A stretch of 64,000 nucleotides of DNA, taken from positions 64,481,994 to 64,545,993 of the forward strand of contig NC_053045.1 of assembly GCF_003473485.1 (NCBI RefSeq), in the 5' to 3' direction. Position 1 is the stretch's first letter; every line of letters starts with the position of its first letter. This stretch comes from Medicago truncatula. Lineage: Eukaryota > Streptophyta > Magnoliopsida > Fabales > Fabaceae. Both the position numbers and the translations under genes were made by a program. Below are positions 45,618 through 57,291 of the stretch, piece after piece. The notes under the pieces were generated by a model. It worked only from the letters and a program-made list of their open reading frames with translations, ran no database searches and was not told the DNA's origin.

Positions 45618-47039
45618 CTATCGAAAGTTCCCCATAAGCAAGAAATCGAATCCTAAGGCATGGTTCTTGGCAGACCTTAATGTCTGAAGCTGAAGTTTGC
45701 TGTGACGAATATTAACCATTTTCTTAATGGAAAAATAGCTCAAAACCTGAGGAGTGGCTTGAATGTTTGAAGCAGCTCCTCCAATCTCAATGTTTCTAAA
45801 GACACCTGTTTCAGGGTTGAAAGAGACAAGACACTTTGTAAAGGAACGAGAATCAGAATCAGCTGTGACCCACATTTCTCCAGAAGTGTTGAATCCAATT
45901 GGTCTGTGCTTGTCCTGTGGACTCAATCCACAATATGACTTTATCTCAATACTGAATGCCTTACTCCATGACTCCTTCTCACCGTACTTTGACATCACCC
46001 ATGTCTCCAATCTTGCACCCTCAATCACATAACACAGACATAAACACCCTTTTAACACACCAACACTGATTGTCGAGATCCTACTCACATACTCATCATC
46101 AAAATGTGAAGGCGGCGGCACCGATTTGAACTTGTTGTTGTTGAGATCAAACGAGCAAATTGAAGCATCCTCTGTGAGCCAATGAAGTGCACCGTTGAGG
46201 GATGGATCAAACGAACTGTTAACCATAGGTCTGGTAGATGGAGCGTCTGGAATGAGAGACCATGTTCTGCTCCCTGAATCAGATTGGTACAATTCAGCCA
46301 CCATTTGATCGGATTTGAAAACCAGTTGAAGAATTTTGAAATGTTTCTTCTTGGGATCAAAGCCAAAAGCTGAAAAATAGAGGTTTTGATCGGCAGGACT
46401 TGGGGCAAGGGGAACGGTGAGAGCCTCGCCCAACAAAGGATTGCAGATGTAATAAAGAGAGCGAGATGGAGTGCGACAATTAGAAGCACGTAAACACAAT
46501 AGACCGTTACTAGAATTGATCAAATCCACATGCCTATGTATATGAAATGTCACGAACCTGTTTGTTCTGTTGTTACGCGATTGTTGTTGATGGTGATGAT
46601 GATGATGATGATGATGAATTGTTGGGGTGGCTGCGGTGGAAGCGGTGGAGGTGGTGGAGGAGGTGGGATTGCAGGGTTTGGAATCGAGAGAAGGTTGGAT
46701 GGCGATACAAGAGGAAGAGTGATTGGAAATATTAGGGTTTAGGGTATGAAATTGGGAATCGATTGAAGTGAGACGGAGATTATCAGAGAGAACAACGAAG
46801 GAGAGAGGGGCTTTGATGAGATAGGATTGTTGAAAGGAAGGATCGAAAATAATTGATTTGAATTTGTAGCAAACGGAAGAACATCGAATTAAGGAGACAG
46901 CAGGTAGTTTAAGCATAATATCGAAGAGTATGTGAATTGGAATGTCCAGTATTTGGATATTCTCATCAACGAACCCTACCTCCTCTGCCTCCTTCTTACA
47001 CCTTCTTCTCTCCTTTTTCGTTTTCCGTTCCATTTCCAA
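45618..47039 (-). CDS. F-box protein, single exon
   Basis: F-box proteins are substrate-recognition parts of SCF ubiquitin ligases (family knowledge). The 473-residue frame has no intron. The start gives a basic stretch (KKERRRCKKE, ~8-17), then an F-box at about 30-75: LDIPIHILFDIMLKLPAVSL, RCSSVCYKF, the FDPSF end. The middle contains a Ser/Thr-rich stretch with a run of nine His followed by Gln. From ~175 the sequence fits an F-box-associated region: LINSSNGLLCLR, YICNPLLGEAL, FGFDPKKKHFKIL, NGALHWLTED, VMSKYGEKESWSKAFSI and FNPETGVF. The target is unknown. On the coding strand the leader is GA-rich. The His run is coded by a CAT repeat and may vary. Confidence 0.93.
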   Translation of the reverse strand: MEMERKTKKERRRCKKEAEEVGFVDENIQILDIPIHILFDIMLKLPAVSLIRCSSVCYKFKSIIFDPSFQQSYLIKAPLSFVVLSDNLRLTSIDSQFHTLNPNISNHSSSCIAIQPSLDSKPCNPTSSTTSTASTAATPTIHHHHHHHHHQQQSRNNRTNRFVTFHIHRHVDLINSSNGLLCLRASNCRTPSRSLYYICNPLLGEALTVPLAPSPADQNLYFSAFGFDPKKKHFKILQLVFKSDQMVAELYQSDSGSRTWSLIPDAPSTRPMVNSSFDPSLNGALHWLTEDASICSFDLNNNKFKSVPPPSHFDDEYVSRISTISVGVLKGCLCLCYVIEGARLETWVMSKYGEKESWSKAFSIEIKSYCGLSPQDKHRPIGFNTSGEMWVTADSDSRSFTKCLVSFNPETGVFRNIEIGGAASNIQATPQVLSYFSIKKMVNIRHSKLQLQTLRSAKNHALGFDFLLMGNFR

Positions 47040-48079
47040 ATTTTTTTCTTTCTTTTCTTTTCTTTTTTCTCTCTCAGACTACCTAGTACATAACACGGAC
47101 AATCATGCTTTCTTCTCTAAAATACATGTAAGTGTATGTACCTACCCACTCCCTCATATTCCTTCCAAATCAATTTATAGACAAAACGCAATGCGGGTCG
47201 GATTCAATTGGGTTTTGACATTTTTTTTTTTTATAGCTGATTCAATTAAATTTAATTATTTTAGATTGAATAAAGTATTTATATTTTCTATATTAAATTT
47301 GAAACAATGGACAACTTGGTTTGACTTGAATCAAAATAAAATATTTTAACAAATTTGGTTTATAAGTTTGAGATCATAAATTCGTTATCCAAACCAAACC
47401 ACTTCACATTTAAAGAATTTGATTTTACTCACCCGATGGAACGAGTCACTCATGCTCATGACCACTCCTACTTATGGTAGTTGTTGAATAATTAAAGTAT
47501 GTAATACTAATTGTGAAAAGTTTTTTTGGTCAAACAAAATTATAATTATATTATAAAAAACATTCAATAATAATTTTAGTATAAAAACCACCTTTTAGAC
47601 AAAACAAAACCACCTTGTTTCTAAGGTGAGAGGTGAAACTTTTTTATAAACTCTAGTCAAATTTTGTCTTTAATATGTGTGAGACATGAAACTTTTATTA
47701 AATAAATTCATGCATATGAATGATTAAGATTTGGTTACTTATAATTTATTTTCACATTGAGAAAGTATCAAAATTAAAAACTCATAAATATATATATTTT
47801 TCTCAAAAATATCATTATTCATAAAAAAACAAGTAATCTAAAAATATAATAATAGTTGTAAAGTATACCTACTTTCAGAGTTTTAGATTTCATATGAGTC
47901 AGTTGTAAAATATTCATTAATATCTTTGTTTTTGATAATAATTTATCATTTTGTATTTATTAAAAATATAATTTCATCTTTTAATGTCTCTTTTACTCCT
48001 TAAAAAAAACTATTATCATATTTTTAGATTACTTTTTTTTATCAATAATGATATTTTTAAATAAAATTTTGTAGAACAA
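47040..48079. other. Upstream region of the F-box gene and AT-rich intergenic DNA
   Basis: A pyrimidine-rich tract (47041-47080, GA-rich on the F-box coding strand) adjoins the start codon. The rest is AT-rich without a gene. Confidence 0.5.
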
Positions 48080-48088
48080 TTTATAATA

Positions 48089-48528
48089 GGGTTAAATATT
48101 TCTTTGGTCCCTATAAATATACCAACTTTTCATTTTAGTCCCTCTGAAAATTTTCTTCCATTTTTAGTCCCTATAAAATTTTCAATCACTACTTTTGATC
48201 CTTATTTTTAAGTTAATTTTTGTTTTTTTAAAAGAAATTGTGCAGAAATATGTAGAATATTGTAAAATACTTTCCCAAAAAAAATTGAATTTTTTAACAA
48301 AACAGAAATAAAATATAAATTTTTAACCGTAAAAAATATAAAAATTCATATTAAATTCATGTTTTACTAAAAGATTCTAATTTTTTTTGGAGAGATTCTT
48401 ATAATATTATGATTTTTTCTGCAAAATTTTATTGAAAAAATATAAAGACTACATATGAGTTTACTTTAAAAGAGAGGCCAAAAGTGAAGATGGAAAATTT
48501 TTTAGGGACTAAAAATATATTTAACTCT
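48089..48528. mobile_element. Mutator-type MITE, 440 bp, 9-bp TSD
   Basis: The left end GGGTTAAATATTTCTTTGGT and the right end ACTAAAAATATATTTAACTC are inverted copies. TTTATAATA flanks both sides (48080-48088, 48529-48537), a 9-bp TSD as in Mutator-like elements. It is the same family as 7221-7722 and 53300-53779 and is non-coding. Confidence 0.8.
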
Positions 48529-48675
48529 TTATAATATTATAAGAATCTCTCCCAAAAGAATTTAGAATTTTTTAAGAAAACATGAATTAAATATAATTTT
48601 TTTACGGTTAAAAAAATATATTTAATTTATGTTTTGTTAAAAAATTATAATTTTATTTTAAAAATCATATTTTTG

Positions 48676-48757
48676 CAGGGACTGATGTTCGAACCCAAAC
48701 ATTTCACTTATTCACCTTTAAGGTGAATTTCTCTAACTGTTAGACTATTTGACAAAA
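48676..48757 (+). repeat. tRNA-related SINE-like fragment (3' half)
   Basis: GTTCGAACCC is followed by the tail CACTTATTCACCTTTAAGGT and GACTATTTGAC, matching the tail of the copy at 2836-2950. Confidence 0.5.
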
Positions 48758-48777
48758 AGAAAAATACTTTTTTTTTT

Positions 48778-48856
48778 GTCAAGTAGGCTAGGGTTCGAAC
48801 CCTGACCCCTACATATAATACGCAATATCCCTACCAACTGAGCTAAATTCACGGGG
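48778..48856 (-). repeat. tRNA-related SINE-like element
   Basis: On the minus strand: TTTAGCTCAGTTGGTAGGG (A box) and GGGTTCGAACCC (B box), about 30 bases apart. It is head-to-head with the previous copy, about 20 bases away. Confidence 0.6.
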
Positions 48857-48859
48857 ATA

Positions 48860-49874
48860 AAAAAGAAAAATACTTAAATGTGTATAGTGTGTTTCTCTAA
48901 TCGGATAATAATTTTGAAATATCTTTCGTTAACTCCAAACTCTCAGATTCTTCTTATAAATATTTTGATCGAACAAATGTAGTAAGTACTTAAATATGTT
49001 AGGGTTTACGAGTTTATGAATATTTTTTGTTTGAACTACTAGGTACATGGCGATGATTAGAAATAATTGGATTATTCGACAATGGAGGAATCTGATAATC
49101 TTCTTTTATGGCTTCCCAAACGTCCAAAACATTATGCAATCCTTCATGTTGTATGATTGTAACAAGTTTGTACATTAAGTTTTTTTTTTTTTTTTTTACA
49201 AATTAATCATTTAAGTCATAAAATATTTTAATAATTATCATATTTTTATTAAACTCAATTAAAAAGTATTTACATAGACATTTAATGTTAAGTTAGTATG
49301 TCCACATTCATCTCTCTCAAAACTAGTAAAATTTAAAAGAGGAGCGTTGAAAAATGTCCTTGGATGCTAGCATGGTATTTTAAGTTGGAAACTTCTACGG
49401 TACACCCGCAAATTAAGGTGTATTGGTACTCCTACTTCAAAAATCTTTAAATTTACTTATTATTTTTATGGAATAAAGAGCTATTTGTTGATATTTATAT
49501 TTTAGGAAATGTCATTTCATAAGAAAAAACATCATTTCATTGTTTATAAAAATCGTACTAATTTTTTTTTTTATTATTGTTAAAATAATCAAAATTCTCT
49601 ATTATGAGTACTAAAAATTCAGAAAAATTAAATTTTATTTCGTCGACGTTTTTGGTAAATAATATTTAATTATTATAATTATAGGTGATATAAAATATTT
49701 TTTCTCTTCAAAAAATAACACATTTAACTATTAATTTATTGATTTGGTGTACCAATACACTCAAATTTTTGTGTAACATAGAATTTGCCTTTTAAGTTTG
49801 TTTTTGGATAAGTCAAGGAAAAATATCTATTGTTATGTTTTTAGTGCACAAATTAGTTTTCTATGTTTTTTTTT
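48860..49874. other. AT-rich intergenic DNA
   Basis: No gene or bounded repeat recognised. Confidence 0.5.
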
Positions 49875-49952
49875 GTGGTGGCCGGGGTTCGAACCCTAGA
49901 CCTTGTATATTATCATGCATTGTTCATATCAACTGAGTTAAGCTCACGACAA
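49875..49952 (-). repeat. tRNA-related SINE-like element
   Basis: On the minus strand: GTGAGCTTAACTCAGTTGAT (A box), then GGGTTCGAACCCC (B box). Same family as 48778-48856. Confidence 0.55.
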
Positions 49953-50744
49953 CAGTTTTCTATATATTTAGTAGTGATTGTTAAATCCAAGGAACGTTAT
50001 TCTTCATCCGGTTATTATTTTTTATTTGTATTTAAACATTAGTTTCTCATAAAAAAAACTACATTGCAATTGCATCGCATCCATTCTCACTCTCTATTAT
50101 GTTCTTACTATTCGATCTTCCTTTCTTTCTTTTTTTTTTACAAAAGAGGATTCTATCTTCCTTTTTTATTCAAAACAAAAATCAACATTAAGTCAGACAA
50201 TAACGGTTAAATAAAGAAGATAAATTTAAATACTCAAGCAATCATCATACATACTTGAAACAACCCTAATCATATCTCTTGAAAACCATAGATTATTTCG
50301 GGAGATACGTACTAGAAAAAGGGCCAAGACTAAGGTAGGTGACTTCCTTAGGTCTCCTATCGTAGGAGACTTGTTTTTTTTTTTTGTAAAATGAGATTTT
50401 TTTTTTTTAAATAGATATCAATCATTGAATATAGGATGAAACTTTTGAATGACTGAGATTTCAGGTAATGTGATTCACTAGAATTCTATTTTTCAAATAT
50501 ATTGAATATAGGATGAAGCTTTTGAATGGCTGAGATTTCAGGTAATGTGATTCACTAGAATTCTATTTTTCAAACATATAAAATAATTTAAAAAATTCAA
50601 TTGATTTTGGAATCACATTTAATAAAGGGTGTTTTTGACATTGTTGGAAAAATTATATGACCCAACATGTCAATATTTTTTTCTTCTAAGGACTAAAAAC
50701 AATATTCGGTATATTTATTGGAACTAAAAACTTATTCAACCTTC
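49953..50744. other. Intergenic DNA with a 77-bp tandem duplication
   Basis: No gene. A tandem duplication lies at 50424-50577. A fragment of the GGGTTAAAT MITE family end (GGAACTAAAAACTTATTCAA) is near 50720. Confidence 0.5.
50424..50577. repeat. 77-bp tandem duplication
   Basis: The copies at 50424-50500 and 50501-50577 share ATTGAATATAGGATGAA at the start and CACTAGAATTCTATTTTTCA near the end, with few differences. Confidence 0.88.
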
Positions 50745-51790
50745 CTCTCTATTGACCATTCAATTAATAATATTTGGATTGTGTGGAACGAACACAATGG
50801 TATACTTATTGTTATTAGAAAAAGTATTGTTTACAAATTTAGAAAATACCATTCCACAGTTATTAGAAAAAGTAAAGTATTTATTGTTAGAGTTTTTCTA
50901 CTTGCACCCTAGTTAATCATGGTTGCACCCCAAAATGACAAGATTACCCTTTCATAAAATTTGATTTTCAAAAAACCTATTCCTTCTTTTTTGGTTACAC
51001 CCCAAAACCCTTCTTCCAAAACCATAATTCTCCAATCGATCGATTGTGTTCTGCGAAGATTTTCAAAACCATACTTTCTCACGTCCATTCATGATTTCAA
51101 AGAAAATTCGAAGCAAATCAGGTTAGCAAGTGTTGTTCTTCAATCGATTGTGTTTTCTTGTTATGGGTTCTCCGTTCTGATTTTGTGTTTTCCTTGTTCT
51201 GCGATTCACAGTTCTGCAATTTTGAGTTAACCTACTTAAACTGAATTTAAGTTAACCTTGCCAATGTAAATTAAAACCGTAATCGTACAGTGCATCATTG
51301 CAGTTGAAGGAAAAAATTGAAACTAGCAAATAGAAGAAGAAATTCACTTACTTATATCTAATTTAGTATGGATGAAAAATATTTTGATTCACTCTTTAAT
51401 TTTCATGGAGATTGATATTGAACATCAAATTGTTTGATCGATTGCTTTGTGGGGTGAAAGAGGGTGAAACTCACTGACAATGAATAAAATTAGGGTTTTA
51501 AGAAAATTTATATAAAAGGGCAATTTTGGTATTATAAAAAGTTTTTAAGAAAATTTGGGTGTAATCAGAAAAACATGGGGTGTAAATAGAAAAACTCTTA
51601 TTGTTATTGTGGCTTAAAGTTAATAAGGTCAATTTTGTTTATGGCTCGTGGTTGAACCCGTTTAGGTGCTTGGGTATCGATTAACCTTCTTGTGTATCCT
51701 GGATTGACAGCTTGTAATTATATGTGGTTTCCTTTATACACTTTGTACTAAGGAGATTACCCTGTCATTGCTAATATAATTTATTGTTAA
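50745..51790 (+). mobile_element. 5'-truncated LINE, split by a Mutator-type element
   Basis: The left part (50765-50889) reads IWIVWNEHNGILI, the counterpart of ILWNERNNKLF in the LINE at 25.9 kb. The right part (51607-51790) encodes WLKVNKVNFVYGS and CLGID followed by a stop, again parallel to that copy, and ends in a short A-run. Removing the insertion 50890-51597 and one TSD copy rejoins the two parts. Confidence 0.85.
50890..51597. mobile_element. Non-autonomous Mutator-type element, 708 bp
   Basis: The ends GAGTTTTTCTACTTGCACCC (left) and, reversed, GAGTTTTTCTATTTACACCC (right) are inverted repeats. A perfect 9-bp TSD, TTATTGTTA, flanks them (50881-50889 and 51598-51606). An 89-codon frame at 50961-51230 has no family similarity I can recognise. 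No transposase is present. Confidence 0.9.
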
Positions 51791-51799
51791 AAAACCTAA

Positions 51800-52092
51800 T
51801 AATATTCAATCATTTAAAAAAAAAACTCACATTCAATCTATAGTAAAAACGTTGATATATTTTCAACTACCACTCATTATATAAAGTCATTATATTAATT
51901 TCTTATTGTTGAACGAGTTGGAAAATATTGTCTATATACTCTAGGTGAAAAAATATTATTTTATTTAAGAAGGAAATCACAAAATTGACTCTAGAATTAT
52001 TTAAGAGTTGTGTTATTTGAACATCCATTTACATGACAACTTTTGAGACAACCAAAATTTTATAAAGAAAATGAGGTATTGACACAAAAACA

Positions 52093-52144
<52 letters not shown>

Positions 52145-52428
52145 AAAAATTAATGTAAACATGAGAGAGAAAATTGTCACAATAATTATCAAAAAATAGT
52201 TGTTTAAATATTATTTCTCATTACTTAAATACAACTAACATGCAGGTAACTCCTTAAAAAAAATAGTGATATTTGAACATCCATTTGAGACAAACAACTT
52301 CGTTTCTCTCTCTTTTCTTTAGTAAAAATAATGGAGAGAAAAAAAAAAAAAAGAGTGAGAATAAGAGTATAACGTGAGTATGAGAGAGAAGGTTGTCAAA
52401 AAGTTATCATAAAGTGGTTGTACAAATA
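51800..52428. repeat. AT-rich DNA with MITE-like pairs and a TA/GA microsatellite
   Basis: Contains (TA)n(GA)n at 52096-52141. TATTTGAACATCCATTT occurs at ~52014 and ~52267, each later followed by an inverted partner (GTTGTTTAAATATTA at ~52200; GTGGTTGTACAAATA at ~52415), suggesting two related MITEs. No gene. Confidence 0.5.
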
Positions 52429-52575
52429 CACCATCTGGTCGCTATTATAAGCAAAAATCAACGTTTTAGATACATTCATTAAATGATGTATGTAGTCTGT
52501 ATTATAAACCGCATACATCATTTAATGAATGAATCTAAAATGTAGATTTTTACTTATAATAGTGACCGGAGGATG
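52429..52575. mobile_element. Stowaway MITE, diverged copy
   Basis: The ends CACCATCTGGTCGCTATTAT and ATAATAGTGACCGGAGGATG, and the centre (CATTAAATGATGTATGTAGTC), match the element at 16521-16668. TA precedes it and CA follows, so the right TSD has mutated. Confidence 0.85.
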
Positions 52576-53299
52576 CATCATTTCTAAAAAAAAATAAAAA
52601 ATACAACACTAGTATCTATTGTGCCAACCACCAACAAACACATGTCAATTTAATTGTAAAAAAAAAAAAAAAAAAACTCTTTTAGGGGACCTATTGCCCT
52701 CTCCTACCGTAAACGCCGCCCTAGAACAAGGCTTCTGGTAGTTATCTCCCCAACTCTCTGGTAGATATGTCCTAAACGAATAAAGAGGGGTAAATTTAAT
52801 ATTTAGGGGTGCCTTAGAGATTTTTTGAAGCCCTGAAAAGAAGTGTGGCTCTTCTTACAGGTTTTTGTTTCGAATATGCCCACAGTGTGCATGAGACCAT
52901 TTTAAAAATATTTTCCCTATACCTCTACATTTATACTTTCACCCCTACAGATTATAAAAAATTCTAAGTTTTATCCCTTTTGTTATTTAACTTCACCGCT
53001 ACAAAATATATAAGATAAATATTATCAGAAATTGTATGTTTTGTGTATCCTGCAAACTCATTGAGACTTAATCTTGAACTAAGGAAATCTTCCATGATCA
53101 TTGGATGGAATTAACCAATCATGTATGCTGATCGATGGATTGGAGAAAAATGTGAACGAGAACAAACAGGTTGCTAAATACAATACGTTATTGAGGGGGA
53201 AATTGAGTACATCGGTGCAAGAGGTTTAATTGGTGACAACTCAATTGTTAACAAATTAATCAAACACAAAATTGAAGACTTTAATTGGTGAAAATTTAT
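52576..53299. other. AT-rich intergenic DNA
   Basis: No gene or bounded repeat recognised. Confidence 0.5.
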
Positions 53300-53779
53300 G
53301 ACATTGCTAAATATACAAATTTTTCGTTTTAGTTCCTCTTAGATTTTCCTCAACTTTCAGTACTTATAAAATAATTTCAATCATTACTTTTAGTCTCTAT
53401 AAAAATTTCAATCATTACTTCAAGTCTCCAAAAAAAAATTAGAATTTTTTAACAAAACATAAATTAAATATGAATTTTTAACCTCTAAAAATATAATATT
53501 ATAAATTTTTCTGCTAATTCTATATGTTTTGTTAAATATTATAATATTATTAACCTTCAATCATTACTTCAATTCATGTTTTGTTAAAAAATTCTATATG
53601 TTTTTGGGAGGGATTCAAATAATATTATAAATTTTTTTCAAAAATATGAATTCTACATAAAGGAGGGACCAAAAGTGAAGATGAAAGATTTTTGGGGACT
53701 AAAAGTTGAAGATTTTTTTAGAGGGATTAAAACTAAAAATTTGACATATTTATAGGAAGCAAAAACATATTTAACCTTT
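53300..53779. mobile_element. Degenerate copy of the GGGTTAAAT MITE family
   Basis: The right part (GGAGGGACCAAAAGTGAAGA, then GGGGACTAAAAGTTGAAG and ACATATTTAACC) is nearly the same as in 7221-7722. The left arm is worn (CTAAATATACAAATTTTTCG). No TSD is visible. Confidence 0.65.
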
Positions 53780-54516
53780 AAAAAAAATGTCAAGGGAAAA
53801 GTGGAAGTTAAGAGATTTTGTATGGGGTGTGAGTATAATTGTTAGAATATGGGGTAAAATGTTTCCATTTTAGGTGTTGGAATTGAATTGGGCTTTTTGA
53901 CTTGTTTGCATAGACTAGTTTCGCACAAGATCATTGCTGTTTGCACTTCAATTTTTACTTTAAAACACATGGAAATTACATGTTTTACTCACACGGTAGT
54001 TAACTACCGTTTGAAAATAAAGGAAACTAGAGAAACCGTTGAGGTTAAATGCATAATTTTCACGTGTGTTGATGCAAAATATGAAATAGGAACGGTAATT
54101 TTCTTGGCACACGCGCGTGCGAGGTTCGGATGCAAAGCCTGAAATCATGCTGAATTTTTTGGTTATTTATCTTTCTTTTCCAAAAGTCTGCCTCTAGATT
54201 GCTTTTGGTACCTAACAGTGACAGAAACAGAAATTAGAGGTAACTTTTTTATATCAATGCATCTATTCTTCCCTTTCTCTATGAACACTAGCAACCAATT
54301 TTGTTGTTGTCGCACTCATTTTTCATGGGGGTACAATATTGTCTTACACGCTACATCTATCCATATATTATTATTGTATTATAATAAATCATCAATTTAA
54401 TCTTTATATATCACAATTTCTCCAATTTATTCTTAATATTTCTGAAATCCCTCAAAATCACGATTTTTGTAGTATATAAAAATTCATCAACTTAATTCTT
54501 AACATAATAACAATAA
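53780..54516. other. Intergenic DNA
   Basis: Short open frames at 53888-54142 and on the opposite strand overlap and resemble no family I know. No gene is called. Confidence 0.5.
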
Positions 54517-54524
54517 CTAAGTTG

Positions 54525-55437
54525 CAGGGCCGTTCCTAGCATTTTAGGGGCCTTAGGCATAGAATGAAAAATGACCCTTTACATAATTCTTTGTTTTTTT
54601 TTGTGATTTTATTAGCTCTTCATTTCATTTTTTTTGTTTCTTTTCACTATCAGATAAATATTTTTTAGGCTACATCTTAAAATAAATCAAATACTCAATA
54701 AAAAGCAAAAGAAAACAAAAAAATAGTAAAAGTAAAGAACTGTAGCACATACAAAGTAGACTGAAATTTTAGCATTTGAGAAATATAGATTAAAATTTTA
54801 GCACTTGAAAATAATAGCACAAAAAAAAGTAGGGTGGACCACATGATCATAAGTGTGTCACATATGATCTTACTTTATCAAATTTAAATATGTAATCTTT
54901 TCAATCAATCTAAGAAATTTGACACTATTATATTAATATAATTTATTTTTTTATCCTCTAAATAAAATTTTAAAATTTATTTTTCAAGTAGACTCATTTT
55001 CAACTAAAATATCGTTTGTTTTGTTACGAAGATTCTCACAATTTCTTAGATAATAAATATTACCAATATTTTATAATTAGTGAGACACATTATTAAGAAC
55101 AAAGGACCGAAAAAAATCTTATCAATTTCTTAACACATAATTAGAAACAAGAAAACACAATTTTTTTTATAGGTACGAGGTGTATATAGAAATCAATGTT
55201 TAATATGTGAGTATATATAGCAGATCATACTAAAAGGGCCAAAACATTAAACAGATCAGCCCATCATCTATTATTTGACAACTAAGTAGTCGGGCCTCAT
55301 AATGAAATTTTCCAAACATACCCCAGATAAACCACGTTTTGCTATATGCACCCCTCCCCTAAAATTATTTTTTTGGGCCCCTACGGGCATGGGCCCTAGG
55401 CCGTCGCACCTCCGGCCTATGCCTAGGGCCGGCCCTG
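54525..55437. mobile_element. Non-autonomous hAT-type element, 913 bp
   Basis: The ends CAGGGCCGTTCCTAGCATTT and ATGCCTAGGGCCGGCCCTG are terminal inverted repeats of the hAT type (CAGGGCCG). A perfect 8-bp TSD, CTAAGTTG, flanks them at 54517-54524 and 55438-55445. The interior is AT-rich; no transposase frame is visible. Confidence 0.92.
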
Positions 55438-55794
55438 CTAAGTTGATAGATTTATATATTTAGTGACTAATTAAATCGACAAATTTATGTACTTTAAGAA
55501 CTACATATTAAACTGTTAGTCTGTATTTCTAATGTTTGTTTTCAACATTAAAACTTTCATATCGAAGCTAAGTTTCATTTTTGGTGTCAATCAGTTTATA
55601 CTTTATATTCAAATTCATAGTCTTAATTAGCATAATAGAAATTTTAAAACCATTCAGTTATGACATAAGGAATTCAAATTGTCTATGAAAAGGCTCAAAG
55701 GTCGAAAACACGTGGAAGCATATTAGATATGTGTGGAAGACTTGTAGTTTTATGACTGTATATATTAGATATGTGTGGAATTCAGTTACTTCTT

Positions 55795-55848
<54 letters not shown>

Positions 55849-56577
55849 AATTTTTCATATGAAATAGGGGTCACAAATCAAATACATAATCCTTTATACT
55901 CAAAGTATCCAAGTTACAACAAGAAAAGAGTAACGAGATAATGTATGTGTGATTTGATCCACAAATTTTTATTTACGCCTTGCAAATCCTGTATATATTA
56001 GATATCTTTGAAGTTTTATTGCATTTAAATCTTGAAAACCTTTTTTAATATATCGAATGAGATAGTTATCTTCATCTTTTTTACATTCAAACTTATGAAC
56101 ACCATAAATATTCAAACCTTTCTGAGAAACATTTGCATAATATGTCATAAGATTTCTAGTTTATTCATACAAGCATGAAATTTAAAACTAACATTTGTTT
56201 ATCTAAAACAACGCCAAACATATACTAATCTATCTTCTACGTAAATTAAAGAGAAAATGAAAATTTATAAATTAAATTGATATTTTTAATAAGCAACTAA
56301 CATAACTTAAAGATCGAACATATAAATATTTATAACCATAACATATATAATTTATTCATTACATCCTATAAATATCTATAACCGCATAGCTGGTGATAAC
56401 TGGTTCAAAATTTGTCTAATACATCCTATAATATGTGTTGCTAAAATACTCTCTCATAAAAACTAATGAATGTATTTTAGTAAATACACGCACACATATA
56501 ATAAACTACACGTGTTATGTTTATATATATTTATATGTTCGATCTTTAAAATTATAATTAACGAAATGAGTAAAAAT
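55438..56577. other. AT-rich intergenic DNA with a long TA microsatellite
   Basis: (TA)n at 55798-55846. No gene recognised. Confidence 0.55.
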
Positions 56578-57291
56578 AAATTTTTATTTGTGTGTTGATT
56601 CATTGAATTTTCATTTTATTTTCTACTTTATATAATATCTAAGTTTTTTTACTATGCGGGCCAAACAGGTTACTTGCGGACGATATAGAAGCCCAAATGG
56701 ACAGCGGGCTTCTTAAAAAACCAAATGTTTCTCTTGAGGCCATTATGATATCTCTAAAGCCTCATAAATACACATCCGCTAGTTATCTATCAGATGTACA
56801 ATTTTTTGAAAAACATACATTCAGTAGATAACTACAGGATGTGTATTTAAGAGTTTTAGAGATATTAGGGGACTTAAAGAGAAACGTTCTAAAAAACCTA
56901 CAAAAATCTAGACTGTATTTTAGGCCCAAACTCTTAAATTTTTATTTGTGTGTTGATTCATTGAATTTTCATTTTATTTTCTACTTTATATAATATCTAA
57001 GTTTTTTTGCTATGCGGGCTAAACAGGTTACTTGCAGACGATATAGAAGCCCAAATGGACAACAGACTTCTTAAAAAAACCAAATGTTTCTCTTGAGGCC
57101 ATTCTGATATCTCTAAAGCCTCATAAATACACATCCGCTAGTTATCTATCAGATGCACAATTTTTTGAAAAACATACATTCAGTAGATAACTATTGGATG
57201 TGTATTTAAGAGTTTTAGAGATATTAGAGGACTTAAAGAGAAACGTTCTAAAAAACCTACAAAAATTTAGACTGTATTTTAGGCCCAAACC
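56578..57291. repeat. 358-bp tandem duplication containing a hairpin
   Basis: Copies at 56578-56935 and 56936-57291 both start AAATTTTTATTTGTGTGTTG and end TATTTTAGGCCCAAAC. In each copy AAATACACATCCGCTAGTTA is answered by TAACTA(C/T)(A/T)GGATGTGTATTT about 45 bases later, forming a hairpin. A few substitutions separate the copies, so the duplication is fairly recent. Non-coding. Confidence 0.9.

Noticed and set aside
46085..46742. Frames on both strands across the F-box gene
   Set aside because: Shadows of the 473-residue F-box frame, rich in repeats from the CAT/GGT tract.
50961..51230. 89-codon frame as a gene
   Set aside because: Lies within the 708-bp Mutator-type element, has no family similarity and no splice or promoter support; kept only as a Pack-MULE question.
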